Shown here: piece after piece, positions 12,863 to 25,700 of the stretch | Position numbering within the stretch: position 1 is the first letter of the stretch | How the letters are laid out: the number at the start of each line of letters is the position of its first letter | Assembly: GCA_031763025.1 (NCBI GenBank) | Contig: JASSKH010000007.1 | Span: forward strand, 13,064,454-13,128,453 | Source of the DNA: Macrocystis pyrifera | Taxonomy: Eukaryota; Sar; Phaeophyceae; Laminariales; Laminariaceae | Reading direction: 5' to 3' | DNA: 64,000 nucleotides | Translations under genes and position numbers: made by a program | Notes under the pieces: generated by a model | Seen by the model: only the letters and a program-made list of their open reading frames with translations | What the model was told of the DNA's origin: nothing | Database searches by the model: none

Positions 12863-13701
12863 GGACTTGCTAAGCACCACCGCCCTCCCTGTTCAGAGCG
12901 AAAATGCGATACGATACGTGGAGAAAGCTGAAATGTGGAAATATCTGGAATATGGAGACTTGAGACATATAGGCGTCTGGCGCTTGGAGGAAAGCATTCA
13001 TCTATGTATGTACCAGTTATTATGTCACAATATACACGCAGCTTGAAAGCGGGCGTGCCATGAAAGAATCATCGTCCGTACGCGTACGCTCTCTCTCGTA
13101 CTGGGTGGATGCGATCGAAAGCTCGTTGTTTGGCTGAACTGCCTCTCCGCACACTGCTCGTCCCTCATCTCAACATCTCGCTGTCGATAATACCATAATA
13201 ACAGCAAGTAAAAAAAAAGTGCAAGAGGTGCAATAAGGCACAGGAGACGATTGCTGCTGTAGTGGTTCCCTCCCTTACCTGAAGCTCTCTTTGTTGTCTT
13301 ACGGGGCGGGGCAAGGCCACTTCCTTGCACCGTGACATTCCATGCCTTCCTCTTTCCTTGAGACATGGTGTCCTCGGTATAGTTCCCCACCCACGGGGGA
13401 TCGACGAAGGCGACTATCACTGGATTGCTTGCAATAATCTGCGCGGGGTTTCCAAGTATCTATACTTGCATGTTTTTCGGTTTCACGAGACTGTGAGAAA
13501 AGAAAAATCCAAACGTATCTTACGTGGTATACTGCGGCGGTACCACAAGCGGTGGACTGTCCTCTGCACAGCGAGTCGCCACAATATGTGCTGTCTCCTG
13601 TTGGTGTAGAGTTCCTGCTTTCCTTTGTGTCCGCCGTTTTATCGAGCTTGTCGGTTGACCTTCTAGCCGGCTGCCTGCCTGTTGTGCGTGCGGCATGGAC
13701 G
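12863..13701. other. Divergent intergenic region between ZNHIT1-type and EF-hand/WD40 genes
   Basis: About 840 bases separate the minus-strand start at 12862 from the plus-strand start at 13702, so it probably holds both promoters. No other conserved coding sequence is visible. I found no unambiguous TATA or other named element. Confidence 0.45.
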
Positions 13702-16700
13702 ATGGAGGTCATATGGTTGTTGGATGGAAACACTCTCTCTGGGCTCCGCCGTGCTACCCAGCGTTCATCAGGGGGCGGCTCTGGCGGGCGAGCGCGGGTG
13801 TCGCTAGAAGCGTTCGTCACAGAATTTTACCGCGCGCTCTGCTTTGGCAGCAGTGGCGATCATGGCACGAAAGGGCGGAGCCAAGCTAGGACCCGCCAGC
13901 TTGTCGAGAGGGTATGCGTCCTCTTCGACCTCGTTGATGTCGACAGTGCAGGCGTTATCGACTGGGTAGATTTTACGGACTTTTGTGTGTACATTAGGGG
14001 GCGTGATTCGGGGAACCAGGGACGAGAGGACGCCCCCGGGGCACTGACAAGCGAACACAAGCGCGTTCACGACAGCGATATAACAAGGTTCGCGGAAAAG
14101 CTTGGGTACATCGACCGCAGCTCGCACTGCCACGAGGTTGGTCTGGTGTTCCACGCTCTACTCTACTGCTAGCAGCTGTGTTCTGTGGCCGCAGTGTGTA
14201 TGAATACGAAGACCTACATTACTGCTGTTTCGTACACAGGTAGAGTTGACGTGCCAATCCAAGTTTTGGCGCTATGATAAAAGTCGCACTGGGAGATCCT
14301 TTATCTACTGCTATCTGTTATACGAGCCTCGACAATATTGACACCCGTCGGCCCATATACTTTGGAAAAACCGAAACCCTCAGTTAATCGACTTTATGTG
14401 TGGCGGCTGTCGTGTGCCTGTTGCATAATACCTGGCAAGTACCTGGAGTGTCGCATACCAACATACTATCGTATTAATAGTTGAAATATGTACCTGATCG
14501 TTCCTTCCTTGTTTGATTTCGACTTTCGACCGCATACGTCGACATCTAGTTTTTTGGTCCAGCTCCGCTTTGAGTTCTGTCTTTCTCTCCTTTATTAGTC
14601 TCTCTTTTAGTGGTTGTTCTCAGCGAACACCCCTTCTTCGTAGTGTTTGGGTCTTATTACGAGGTGTGGGGGGATCTATAGCCTCATTTCTTTTGTTTCG
14701 AATAGCCGCATCTTCGACCACCTTTTTCCTGGCCGTTTGGGATGAACTTCGTCATCACCCTCCGGCCATCTTGCGGTCTGCACATACGACTATTCAGTGT
14801 GGGCTCATGTGATATGAGTGGAGTACTCATGGGCTATAGATATAGCTAATATGTTGCAGTCTTGTAGTCTCACGAATACGAGAATAATCCGAAGAATTGA
14901 TTATCCCGGCGGATATTCCGTTAGTCGAGAGTATCGTTCTTTTAGGAATGTTCCCGAGGGCGGATAACCCGTTAGACGAGAGTAATGTTCCTTAACGCAG
15001 ATAGGACCACGAAGTGAGAAGTTCTTACACTAACAGAAGAACAACCGGTAGCCATAGGAAAGTTCTGTAGGCGTACATCAGATAAGAGGAATTTAGGAGA
15101 GCTTGTGGCGCGGGGTGGGACGAGTATATCTGGGCGTCGAGTCCCTCCCCCCCGTACCTCTCACTTCTCTACCAGAGCACCTCCTCAGCTCTCGCCATCA
15201 ATAAGAAGATCTAAAGCAGAAGAAGCGAAGCACTGCTTTCCAGCTGCCAGAACCACCTGCGTCCCTTACCCTTACCCTATACCCACCTATCGGACCCCGC
15301 TTCCCATATACCAGCACTGCTGTATGTTTTACGCCGTTTTCATGGATTCATTGTCATTTGGTCATTTTTAGGCCTTAACACTTCCATGTTGTTTTATGTC
15401 GTTGATTCGTTGTCATGCCGTTGTTCGGTGCGCTTTTTCACAGATTCGGAGCATGCGGTTCGTCAAAGAAATTGATCTGCTTGTGGTTGTCGAGGGTACT
15501 GCAATACTGAAAATTTATTCGGCGGGACTACATAAAGTGGGACAGATCGAGCCCGCCATTAGCGTGCGAAAGCTAATGATCGACAACAACCAGCGATCAA
15601 AAAAAACTAACGCTAAGAAAGGGAAAACCCAGGGTGGTAGTGGTACCGCTGCAAGAGCCGGGGGTTCGGCGACGACCCCGAAAGGGCAAGAGGTGAAACC
15701 ATAGGTACACAAAGTTTGGGGCTTGGAACAACCAACTGCTCCACAATCGTTGTGCATTTGAATTGCCGTGGCGATGCCCGTCCGCACCGTACGGGGTATC
15801 GCTACAATTGCCATGTATACATACCTTATATGCACACAACAGGTATCGTAAGCATGCAACGCTGCGTCGCTTAGATGGTGTGTCTGTAGCATGTCAAAAG
15901 TTGCCCAAACTGGAGCCTGTTAACCTACATTAAGATTATGATATCTGGTACGTGTGACTACTGTCGACAGCAACAACAATAATAACGTTATTTCTTCGTA
16001 TTTTTGGTCCACACACGACGGATCAGGACGGCTTGGCGGTTCTCGCGGTGGAATATATCGGGCACGTCAACCGAGTAGCCGTCGCTTGCGCCGACGGCTA
16101 TCTCACCGTCTGGGAGATTGACACCTATAAAATGTTGAGCTACACCCGCCTGAAGAACGTACAGGTAGGGCTCAGGTTTTGCCCTGCCATGAACGTCCTA
16201 ACCTCTTGGGGCGTGGACGATTTCAACCACGAAATTCTCGTGTGGGACGTGGACACGCTTAAGATCTTACACGTTCTTGACGGGCACTGTGAACCGATCA
16301 AGGACATCTGCGAGCTCGCTCCACCACCGGCCTCAAAAGTTGTCGGTGGAAAGGGGAAAACATGGGATCCAATGCTAGGTGGGCCATGATGCGATGTTGA
16401 CGGAGAGTGGTGTCCCTATCTTTGAAGCAACAATGCAAACATTCTTGGTCGCCTCTTGTGCAGTGACCACGGCGTATCCGAAGTACGAAGGAACTATGTA
16501 TTCGAACTCGGCGTACAAAATCTCAACAACAAACGAAATCCAGTGACATGATGCACCCACGTAGATCAAGCTGGTACGCCTCTACAACTCGCTTGCTGCC
16601 CAAAGTGTTATATCGCTAGAAGCCAACGCCATTTGTTCCGTTCCCGCTTACTTTGAACACGGCCCACGGTATCGATTCGCCCTCAACGCGTCAGTGACCG

Positions 16701-19700
16701 CCGCCATGGACGGTAAGGTGGTCATGTGGAATCTACGAATGGGCAGTGAGGGAAAATACAAGGCGCCGAAGAAGGTACGCGCGTCATGTGGAGGCCTACT
16801 GATATTGAGGCGTTTCTAAGAGTGGACTGGTCAATGCAGGGTTAGTATTTCATTCGGGGTTGGCATCAAGAGTGTTGCGCATAGTTTTAAACGACAGAGT
16901 TAAAGGTTTAGGACGTTGCTGCGCTCCTGTATTCACGAAGAGAGAAATACCAGCGCCCGAAAAATCGATTGGCGGCGAATGGTCAGAGCAACCAAGAGTT
17001 CACCTCTGCGTTGAGCGCATAACTTTTCCCCTGACGCTCCTAACCCTACTGCCTGTGTGCTTGGTCCGACTGACTCCCGTATCATAGCTGTTCATCTTGA
17101 TTGGGCACTACCACGGAGTTCTGTCGCTCGCATACTCGAACGAGCACGACTTTATCTTGTCGGCGGGGTTCGATTTTGACGCCAACTGCTGGGACCGTAG
17201 CACCAGCCACTTGCACATGAAGCTCGCGGGACACACCCGCTCGCTCATCGGCGTGGTCATCGTGGAACATGAGACTCAGCGGGCCGTCACCGGGGACGAA
17301 GGCGGCTCCTTCCGCATCTGGGACATTCGGCGGGGTCACTCCGACCACGGCGCGTGTCTTCAGTCGTTCTCTCTCCGCAACACGCGGGCCTCACCTCGAA
17401 CAATGGCGGTCGTGTGGCGGGGAGGTCTAGTCGTGGCCGGGAGTAAAATGCACGCCTTCCGAGCGGCGCGAAATGTCACGGTCGGGGCGTCCCCGTCGGG
17501 GGTCTGGTTCTCCTCCTACACCGGAGAGCTTTGCGTTCTCCTGCGGGAGGCCGTTCTACTCGATGCGTCGACGGGGCAGATCAAGCGACGAACTTTCCAG
17601 CAGACACAGGGCCGTGAGATCACGGCCTTTTGTATGGACACGCGGCACAAGAAGGCGGTGGTGGGAGACCAGAGAGGCGGCTTGCGTGGGTACGACGTCG
17701 TCACCGGCAGGTGGATCATGTCGGCCACCCCGCACCGGTCGGAGGTGTCGGCGCTGCTGTTCATCGACGAGGACGACGTTTTTATCAGCGCGGGCTGGGA
17801 CAGGACGATTCAGGTGCACGATGCCAGAGTCCGCTCCTGTTCTGCTACCCGTGCGCAGAGCGTGCAGCACAACGCGGCGGATCAGCCACCTGTAGGGCAC
17901 AGGTCCGCGGTGTTGCTTAGGTCTGTTACCAACGCCCACGACGGAGACATCACCCTCATGGCGGCGTCGTCGCGCCTCGGGCTCTTGGCAACAGCGTCCA
18001 ACGACCTCACCGTGCGGGTGAGGCGATACAGAGACTGAAACAGTATTTGTTTTAGACCGCTGATGGCATTAAACGGGTTGGGACGTGTCGGCGGTTTATA
18101 TGTTTATGTCACTTATGTCTACGTCACTCTCGAGGCGTTGGTTTTTGTTTCTCTCTCTCGCGCGCCGCGTTTCCGGGCGGTTGGATTCAGGACGGTATTC
18201 AGGCGCAAGCGAATATGTTGGGCATTGTTTCGTGCTCACTGTGCGAACAGAAAGACCGCGACTGGCAGTTGCTGCTATTAACAGCGGCAGAAGTAACCGT
18301 TATATGAGCACGAACGACACGAATTGCATGGTATGTCTTCGGTTGAGTCGCCATAGCCAGACCATTCACGGTTCTCGCCAGTGGTACCATTATTTTGCTA
18401 GAATGGTAGTTTCTGCCCATCGTTTGCAGTGCGACAATCGAGGGCCATGATCTGTTGGATTTCGTGTGGTAGAACTTGACGGTAGTCGAAACCAAGCGTC
18501 GAAATTGCGTCTTGTTTGCTTGTTGTTTAGGTAGTACAGGTTGTACTCTCGGTAAGTCATTCCACGATAAGCAGAGCAACCACTTGACAACCTTATGCCC
18601 TCTCTTCTCTCGTGATCTACCTCGCCCAACACTAACTCCTCTGGTTGGGTGCACACCAGGGTATTAACTAGCTGTTGCGCTGTCGTGCTGGAGCAGCATT
18701 TGGGTCGCAATAGCGGTGTTGCGCAACACGTCTTTCGGGTCGCGCAGCATTTTTCGCCGCCGGCAAAATAAATGTTGCGGTTGTCTTTTTCGCCTGAGGC
18801 GAGAAAATATTTTGAGGCACCTTTTTACGTTCGCCGTGGGCAAAAAAAAGCGTTTTTAGGCGTCTAAACGCGCTTTGTCCAGTGGTTTTCGGTCATATAT
18901 TCACGCATATATTGCTTTGTGCAACATATTTCGGAACCCTAATCAATGCCCTTGGTGCACACACAAATGAAGGTGTGGGACTACGGTGTGCTGAGGCTGG
19001 AGGAAGTCATCGTGGCTCACCGGCAAGAAATCACGTGCGTTAGCTTCCTCGACCCGCTTCCCTGCCTCGCCACGGCAGACATGACGGGGAAGATCCTTAT
19101 ATGGGCTACTCGGCCTCATCTGAACGCCAGGAGCCTTCTACTGGTCCTACGCAACACCGTTATCACGGCGGGGGGCGTGTCCGGAAAGGCTTCGGACGCG
19201 GGAAGTCACGCTCGGGCTCAGCGGAAGGTCTTGCCGATTCCGGTCGTCTGTATCGCTTTCTGTCATGCAGCAGCTGTTGACACAGACACCATCTCTCGAG
19301 GGACGCCGCAGCCACAGGTGCCGGCGGAACGGGCGGCAGACTGCGAGGAGGTCGACAGGCCCGAAAAATCTCCTCAACTACCACTGCGACAGCCCGCAGA
19401 AGGACAAAGATCGTGGCTCCTAGCCGAGCCCTCAACGTCCCCCGAGGTCGGCAGTACGCTTTTCACGGGCGACGAGCTCGGTTCGATCAAGGTGTGGGAC
19501 TTAACCGGTGTTCTTCTTCGACAAACTCGGCCCAGTCACCTGCGGCGCAAGTCGCACCGAGAACAAGAGCGCCCCTTCGCCCGCATCGAGCAGCAGAAAA
19601 ACCCACCAGTCCGTGCACCACCGGCAGGGCCCCCTCGATGGCGTGGTGCTACAGGCCGCCCTTCGATTCACAGAACTGATCGAAATTGCTAAGTCGCTTC

Positions 19701-22700
19701 GCAGGGGAGACGACCCACCACCCCCCCTCGACCGGAGGCGGACAGAAACAAGCTCCACCTGAGAGAGCGTCCGGACATCCAAGTCTTAGCCGGGACAAAG
19801 AATGCGCGCCCGATTGAGAGGAAACTATCCCCGCGGGGCCAGAACACCAAAAGCGTCACGGAACGTTCTTCAGAACACACCGTGATCGCCAAGACTACTG
19901 CCACAGGAAGGTCCCGCAATCGCTACCAGGCCTCGCGACGCAGGCAGGCGCCTGACTCGGAGCGGCATATGAGGAAACCTGGAGAATCTTCGATCCCGGC
20001 ATCGCCAAGAGTCGCGTGCAACGTGTCCAACGGGAAGCACATCATGGGTCAGGAGTCAGGGGCCCAGGAGGAAGTGGAGGCAGTGCTTAACGCCGGAGTG
20101 GACACCATCTCCCCCGTCAGGTCGTGGGCGGGACATGAAAATAGTGTAACGTCTATGAAGGTATAACTGTCGTGCGAATCGTGTGTAGCGCTGACTGCAA
20201 GGAGCTGAACTCTTCTCGCACCGTGTCCTGTGGCGTATAGTTTCACGCGCTTGTTACAGTTACGATATATCGCTGTTCCAGGCGCTGCTGCCGTAGGGTT
20301 GTCGTCTCCTCTGTTGGTGTCTTGTTGCTGTTCTTAGCCCAGTCAAAGCGCCCCGATTTCTTCATCTAGGGGCACCCTCCGCGCACCCGGAAGGAAAACG
20401 AGCATTTGCTTGCAGGCAGGGATGCGTGGAAGTGTTCGTAGAAACTCGCACACACACCCTTCTGGCACAGGATGACCACGTCTTTATCGACGTCTCTTGT
20501 CTGAAGCGTTGTCGCACATTTTAGAACCATGAACGGACTCAAAAGTACGAAAACAATAACGTAGCTGCTTTAGGTCGAGACAGACGCGACATCGTCGAGC
20601 GTATAGAACCCTTCCCACCCCGAGAACAACCACGCGGCGGGGGCGCAGAGGCCAACAGGCTGTGGCAACCACTAACACCGAGCCTAAACTGTTTCTTCGA
20701 TCGCCCGCCACTACCCTTGTTGCTTCGGCTCTTTCTTTTTCGCGTGCTCACGAAGGTAATTCTCTGCCCTCCCAGCATAATCACCGGATCCCTCGACGGC
20801 TCTGCGCGCCTCTTCTCTCTGGAGGGCTCCCTGCTCGGAGTGATGATAGACCAGGACACCAGCGGCAAGGCGCCTTGGCTCTTTCGGCCCCCGCCGCACG
20901 GGCGCAAGACGGAGGCAAGTGCTCGAGCCACTGCCCTCGAAGAAAAGCTGAGAAACGTGCGTCGGACGGAGAGGGGGGCGGTCCCTTCGAACGTGCCCAG
21001 CGACTCGGGTCTCTCAGGTGACCCAAGACTCCACGATCGGTGGACGGAGTCGGGACGGATGAGTCCTCAGCATCGGGCTCCCGCGAACGGCTGTGGTTTT
21101 GGGACGGCATCGACTGTTACAAAGGGCGAGCGCTATGAGCTGCGGCAAGGGAGTGAAGCGGAAAACGGCTTGTCAACCGAGGCCCCTGCCACCAGGGCGG
21201 CGGGGGAGATGGGAGATGAGACGCAGGAGAGGGAAGCAATGTATTTGTCGCGCCCCAACACCTCCGCCGTGTGCTTGTCCAGAGTGAAGGAGCTGGCACA
21301 ACAGGTGCGAATTCTAGCTCCCGCGGAGCCCGACGCAAGAAGTGAGAGGCAACAAGCGTCGCAGGAGAGCATAGATGAGACACTCCTGAGCGAGGCTCGA
21401 GAGCGGTATCAGTCACTGAGCGATATCCCGTCGCCAACATCTCGCCCGAGAAGCAGAGGCGGGGGGGGACGCGATCGCCATCGCGACTTCCATTCCACAC
21501 GAACGTCGAGAGAAGTTTGGGAGCAGCCAACGCCCGGCAAAATCAACACTAACCTAAACGCTGAGCACCAGAGGAAGAACACGAAGCGAACTCGAAGCGT
21601 GCTTCAATTCCTGTCCAGTAGCATCAGCCGTACGGGTGGTCAGGCAGGTGTCATCGAACAGGGTTGTCGCCGGCCCTCGACAGCCCAGTCCCAGGGGAGT
21701 GCGACCGAAAGAGCACGGAAACTACGCGCGCAGGGGGAAACGCGCCAGAGACCTTCCACGAGCTCAGGCGTGCGAGAAAACCGTCAAAACGATTTATCGC
21801 CAAAAGAAGCAAACAAAGAAGCGATCAGAGAGCAAGAAACCTTGGGCGGGGGTTCAGCAGCGGTAGGGGGGGGGCTGACAGGTTGTTCCTCGACGTCCGC
21901 GCTCGGTGATGGCATCGTGATGATGGCACCAGCCTTGACGCGACTTGGTGTCAAATGCCCGAAGCCTTCGATGAAGAAAAGTTGGGGAGCGCGGGACCAG
22001 GGCTCTGCAAGAAGTAGAGGCGGTGCGATACCGGTGAGTCAGAGGTCGACCGCAACGGCTGCGTCGGGGAAATCGAACGTGCCAACCAGCGCCGAGGTTT
22101 CCAGAAAGCTCGCCACCGACCGTCGACATCGACGGATGGACGACATCTTGGACGGCGTTCGTCGTATCGGACTGCGCGATGAGACCTCCCAGCCACCATT
22201 GAGCAACAAGCACGGCGGGTCGTCGACCCTGGGGGGCGGACAAGACTTATCGACCATCGAGTCGTCCGAGGCGACGGGCGAAGAGCACGGGGGGGCTAGT
22301 ACTACTTCTGTCGTTATCTCCAGTCGCGTGCGTGAAGTTCTGTCGAGGTTCGACAGGCTCGTCAACGGGGACGAGGACAACCGAGACGGGTCTGCCGACC
22401 CAAGCGAGCAGGAGGGAAACTTAGACGGAAAGATAGATCCGAAAGAACGCCGCCGACGGAGCGTGCGCATCGCGGCGAGGCAGGCGGCAATCAGGCAAAA
22501 CGAGCGGTACCGTCACGCTCAGAGGTTCAACCTGACCACTTTACAGGAAACACAGCAGCGTAGGCAGGAGGCAATGGTGGGTCTGACCGGCCCCAGCGGA
22601 GAACGATTTGGCCCTTACAGCCTCGACGACGTGCTGGACTTCCAGACGTTCGCGCACTACCTGAGCGCACAGGGCGCCGACCACATGACTTTACGGGGGT

Positions 22701-25700
22701 TGATGGACAACCCGGGCATCCAGGCCGATCCGTACTCTCACACGCTTCTACAGGAGCTCGCACGGTCGCGGGTGCTCCAGTGGAACCGAGCCCTATCTTT
22801 TGAGGAGCTCATGCAGGTATGCGCGGCGTAAGAGGCGAAACAGTTTCCTCGGCCCTCCCCCCCCCCCACCCTCCCCCTCCCTTCTCCCGCCCCAAAGTTT
22901 GCATGTTTGCGGTCGCAGCTACGAGGGGCTTCCGCATATACATGTTACGTGTTTCCACCTCCTGACTCAACTCTCCCCGCAATAGCAGAGGTCTGAAATA
23001 TGGGGTCTCGATTACGGCAACCTGGTGTTGATTTCACCAGCCAAACGTTTGTCTCTGCTGCTCCCACAAAGGGCAGGCGACAAACACATACCACGCGAAA
23101 GACCATTCCCCATGCCACGCGATGGCCCGTTCACGCGTGCGACGTCTCTTTGCGGGGGATGGGCTCAAGATTTTCCCCATATACCTCGACTTGTGCGCCT
23201 CACGATAACATCGCCCTTACACCAGAGTCTCCACGCTAACATCCTCTTGCACAGCGCCGCTGCCTCCTACGTAGCAAAAACAATAGCGCCCCTCTCTCTG
23301 TGTGTGTCAAACCTCTCCCATCCACGCCGAGTAGTGGCGTCGGCAAAATATCAACCGTACGAAGCCTTTGCACTATTGTCGTCGGCTCTTCGATCTGTTC
23401 TTTCCTGATCGCAAGCACAGTTTTTTTTTTTTTTTTGGCGGTCGCCCACAGCTGGTCGTCTAGTTAGATCATTTGTGCGAAGTAAAGAACCTTTACTCTG
23501 CACAAGGGAATTGATCGTATCACGTAGTGTTCAAGGTACGGCATCCAAGACGCAGGTACATAGTACTCCCATTGCTGTCTCTGGAAGTGGCCACACCGGA
23601 AACTATACTAACTCATTGAAGATGTTATCCATATTCAAGTCCGCCTCATAAGCGGTTCTTAGTAGGATGCAGCTCACCCTTCATGCGACTCGCCGGACAC
23701 CTCACGGCGCTTCGCGCTTGGTGCAAGCAATGTCTGCCTGGTCGGTGAAAACCCGACATGCTCCGTCCCGGCATTGTAGGGATGCGAGGGTCTATGGTCA
23801 TACGACTACGGCCATGCATGAGATCGAGTACATCTCTCCTATGGAGTACACCCCCCCCCCCTATAGTATAAACCTGGTATATATAGGTTGGATTGGAGTC
23901 GGTTGGCGATGACGCTGCGAAACACGCCTCTCACTACGTGAGCTAGACAGCCAGGGTACCGTTTTTTTGTTTTTGGTGGTCACCTCGGCTGGCGGTCGAG
24001 TTATATCATTTTTGTGCGGAGAGAACCTTCACTTCGCACAAGGGGGGTGATCGTATCACGTAGTGTGTGTGTGGTAAGGCACCCACGAGGCAGTTACATA
24101 GTAAACCCCTTGGTGGCTCTGGAAGTGGTCGCACCAAAAATTAGGTTAGTTATTGACACTGTCATCCATATGCAAGAAAATCCGGCCCAAAAGCGGTTCT
24201 TAGTGGGATGCAGCTCATTCTTCATGCGACTCGCCCAACACCTCACGGCGCTTCGCGCTTGGTGCAAGCAATGTCTGCCTGGTCGGTGAAAGCCCGATGC
24301 GCTCCGTCCCGGGATTGTAGGGATGCGAGGGTCTATGGCCATACGACTACGGCCATGCATGATAATGAGTACACCCGCCCCCCCCCCCCCCCTATATTGC
24401 ATACCTGGTATACATGTATAGGTTGGGTTGTCGTCGGTTGGCGACTACGCTGTAAAACACCCCACCCACTGCGTGAGCTAGACAGCCAGGGTACCGTTTT
24501 TTGTTTTTGGTGGTTCCCACGGCTGGCGGTCGAGTTAGATCCTTTTTTTGCGGGGGAGAAACTCTGCACAGGGGGGATGATCGTATCACGTAGTGTTTGT
24601 ATGGTGAGGCACTCACGAGGCAGTTACATAGTAAGCCCATTGCTGTCTCTGGAAGTGGCCACACTAGAAATTCAATCAATTCATTGAAGCTGTCACCCAT
24701 TTGCAAGAAAATCCGCCTCTAAAGCGGTTCTTAGTAGGATGCAGCTCACCCTTCATTCGACTCGCCCAACACCTCACGGCGCTTCGCGGTTGGTGCAAGC
24801 AATGTCTGCTTGGTCGGTGAAAATCCTACGTGCTCCGTCCTGGCATTGTACGGATGCGAGGGTCTATGGCCATACGACTATAGCCATGCATGATAATGAG
24901 TACCCGTCCCCGTCCCCGTCCCCGTCCGTTACTGCCTATGCCCACTCCTTATCTCCCTTTTGATCACCTCAACGACACGCAGTTGGTCTTCCACTTCGCA
25001 AAGCACGAGGAGATCAAGCGGATGGCAAGCATCATGGATATCGCTCTCCTGCTGGAGCGAGTGCGGGATGCCTTCCTCGCTGACAGGGGTTCTTTGCTTG
25101 GTGCCGACGGGGTTTTGTCTCCCCACTTCGCGAACGAGATCGACGTCACAGTTCGGGTACGCCGCCCGTGAAACGTTTCGGCCTCAGCCTCACAGGAGAC
25201 ATGCTCATACTGCAGAAATAATACGAACCAAGTAGCCACTACATGTAACAGTAGCGTCTCGCACGCTTGTCCTGGAATGCATTGCTGCTTCCTACATGTG
25301 GCCATCATACACATTCTTTTTTCCTTCCCCCGTTTATTGTCTTCGCCCTTCTTTTTTCCCTCCCTCCCAAGTAATCGTATCTCAGATCCGGGCTCAGCAT
25401 GGCAGGCTCTCCTCCCCCCTCCCCATTACGGTCTGTGCCCTCATCATCATTTGGATCCCGAGAAGACTTCAGCCCTTTCTTTCTACCCGTCGACTCGAGT
25501 CGAATGCGCCTACCCACCCCACGCGCTCTCTCTGCAGCCGATTCTATTCTCATTTCGAAGAATAAAATAATTTTTGTCACCCCGGTGGGATTTGAACTCA
25601 CGGAATCAAGTCTAGAAGCATTTATGGGCACCACTACTGTTTTGAAATAGGCCACGGGGGCGAGCCTCTCGCACGGCACCCGCGCTTCGGGGGCGCACTG

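Noticed and set aside
13299-13820. Frame of 173 codons on the minus strand over the WD40 gene start
   Set aside because: Shadow of the plus-strand EF-hand exon; no domain.
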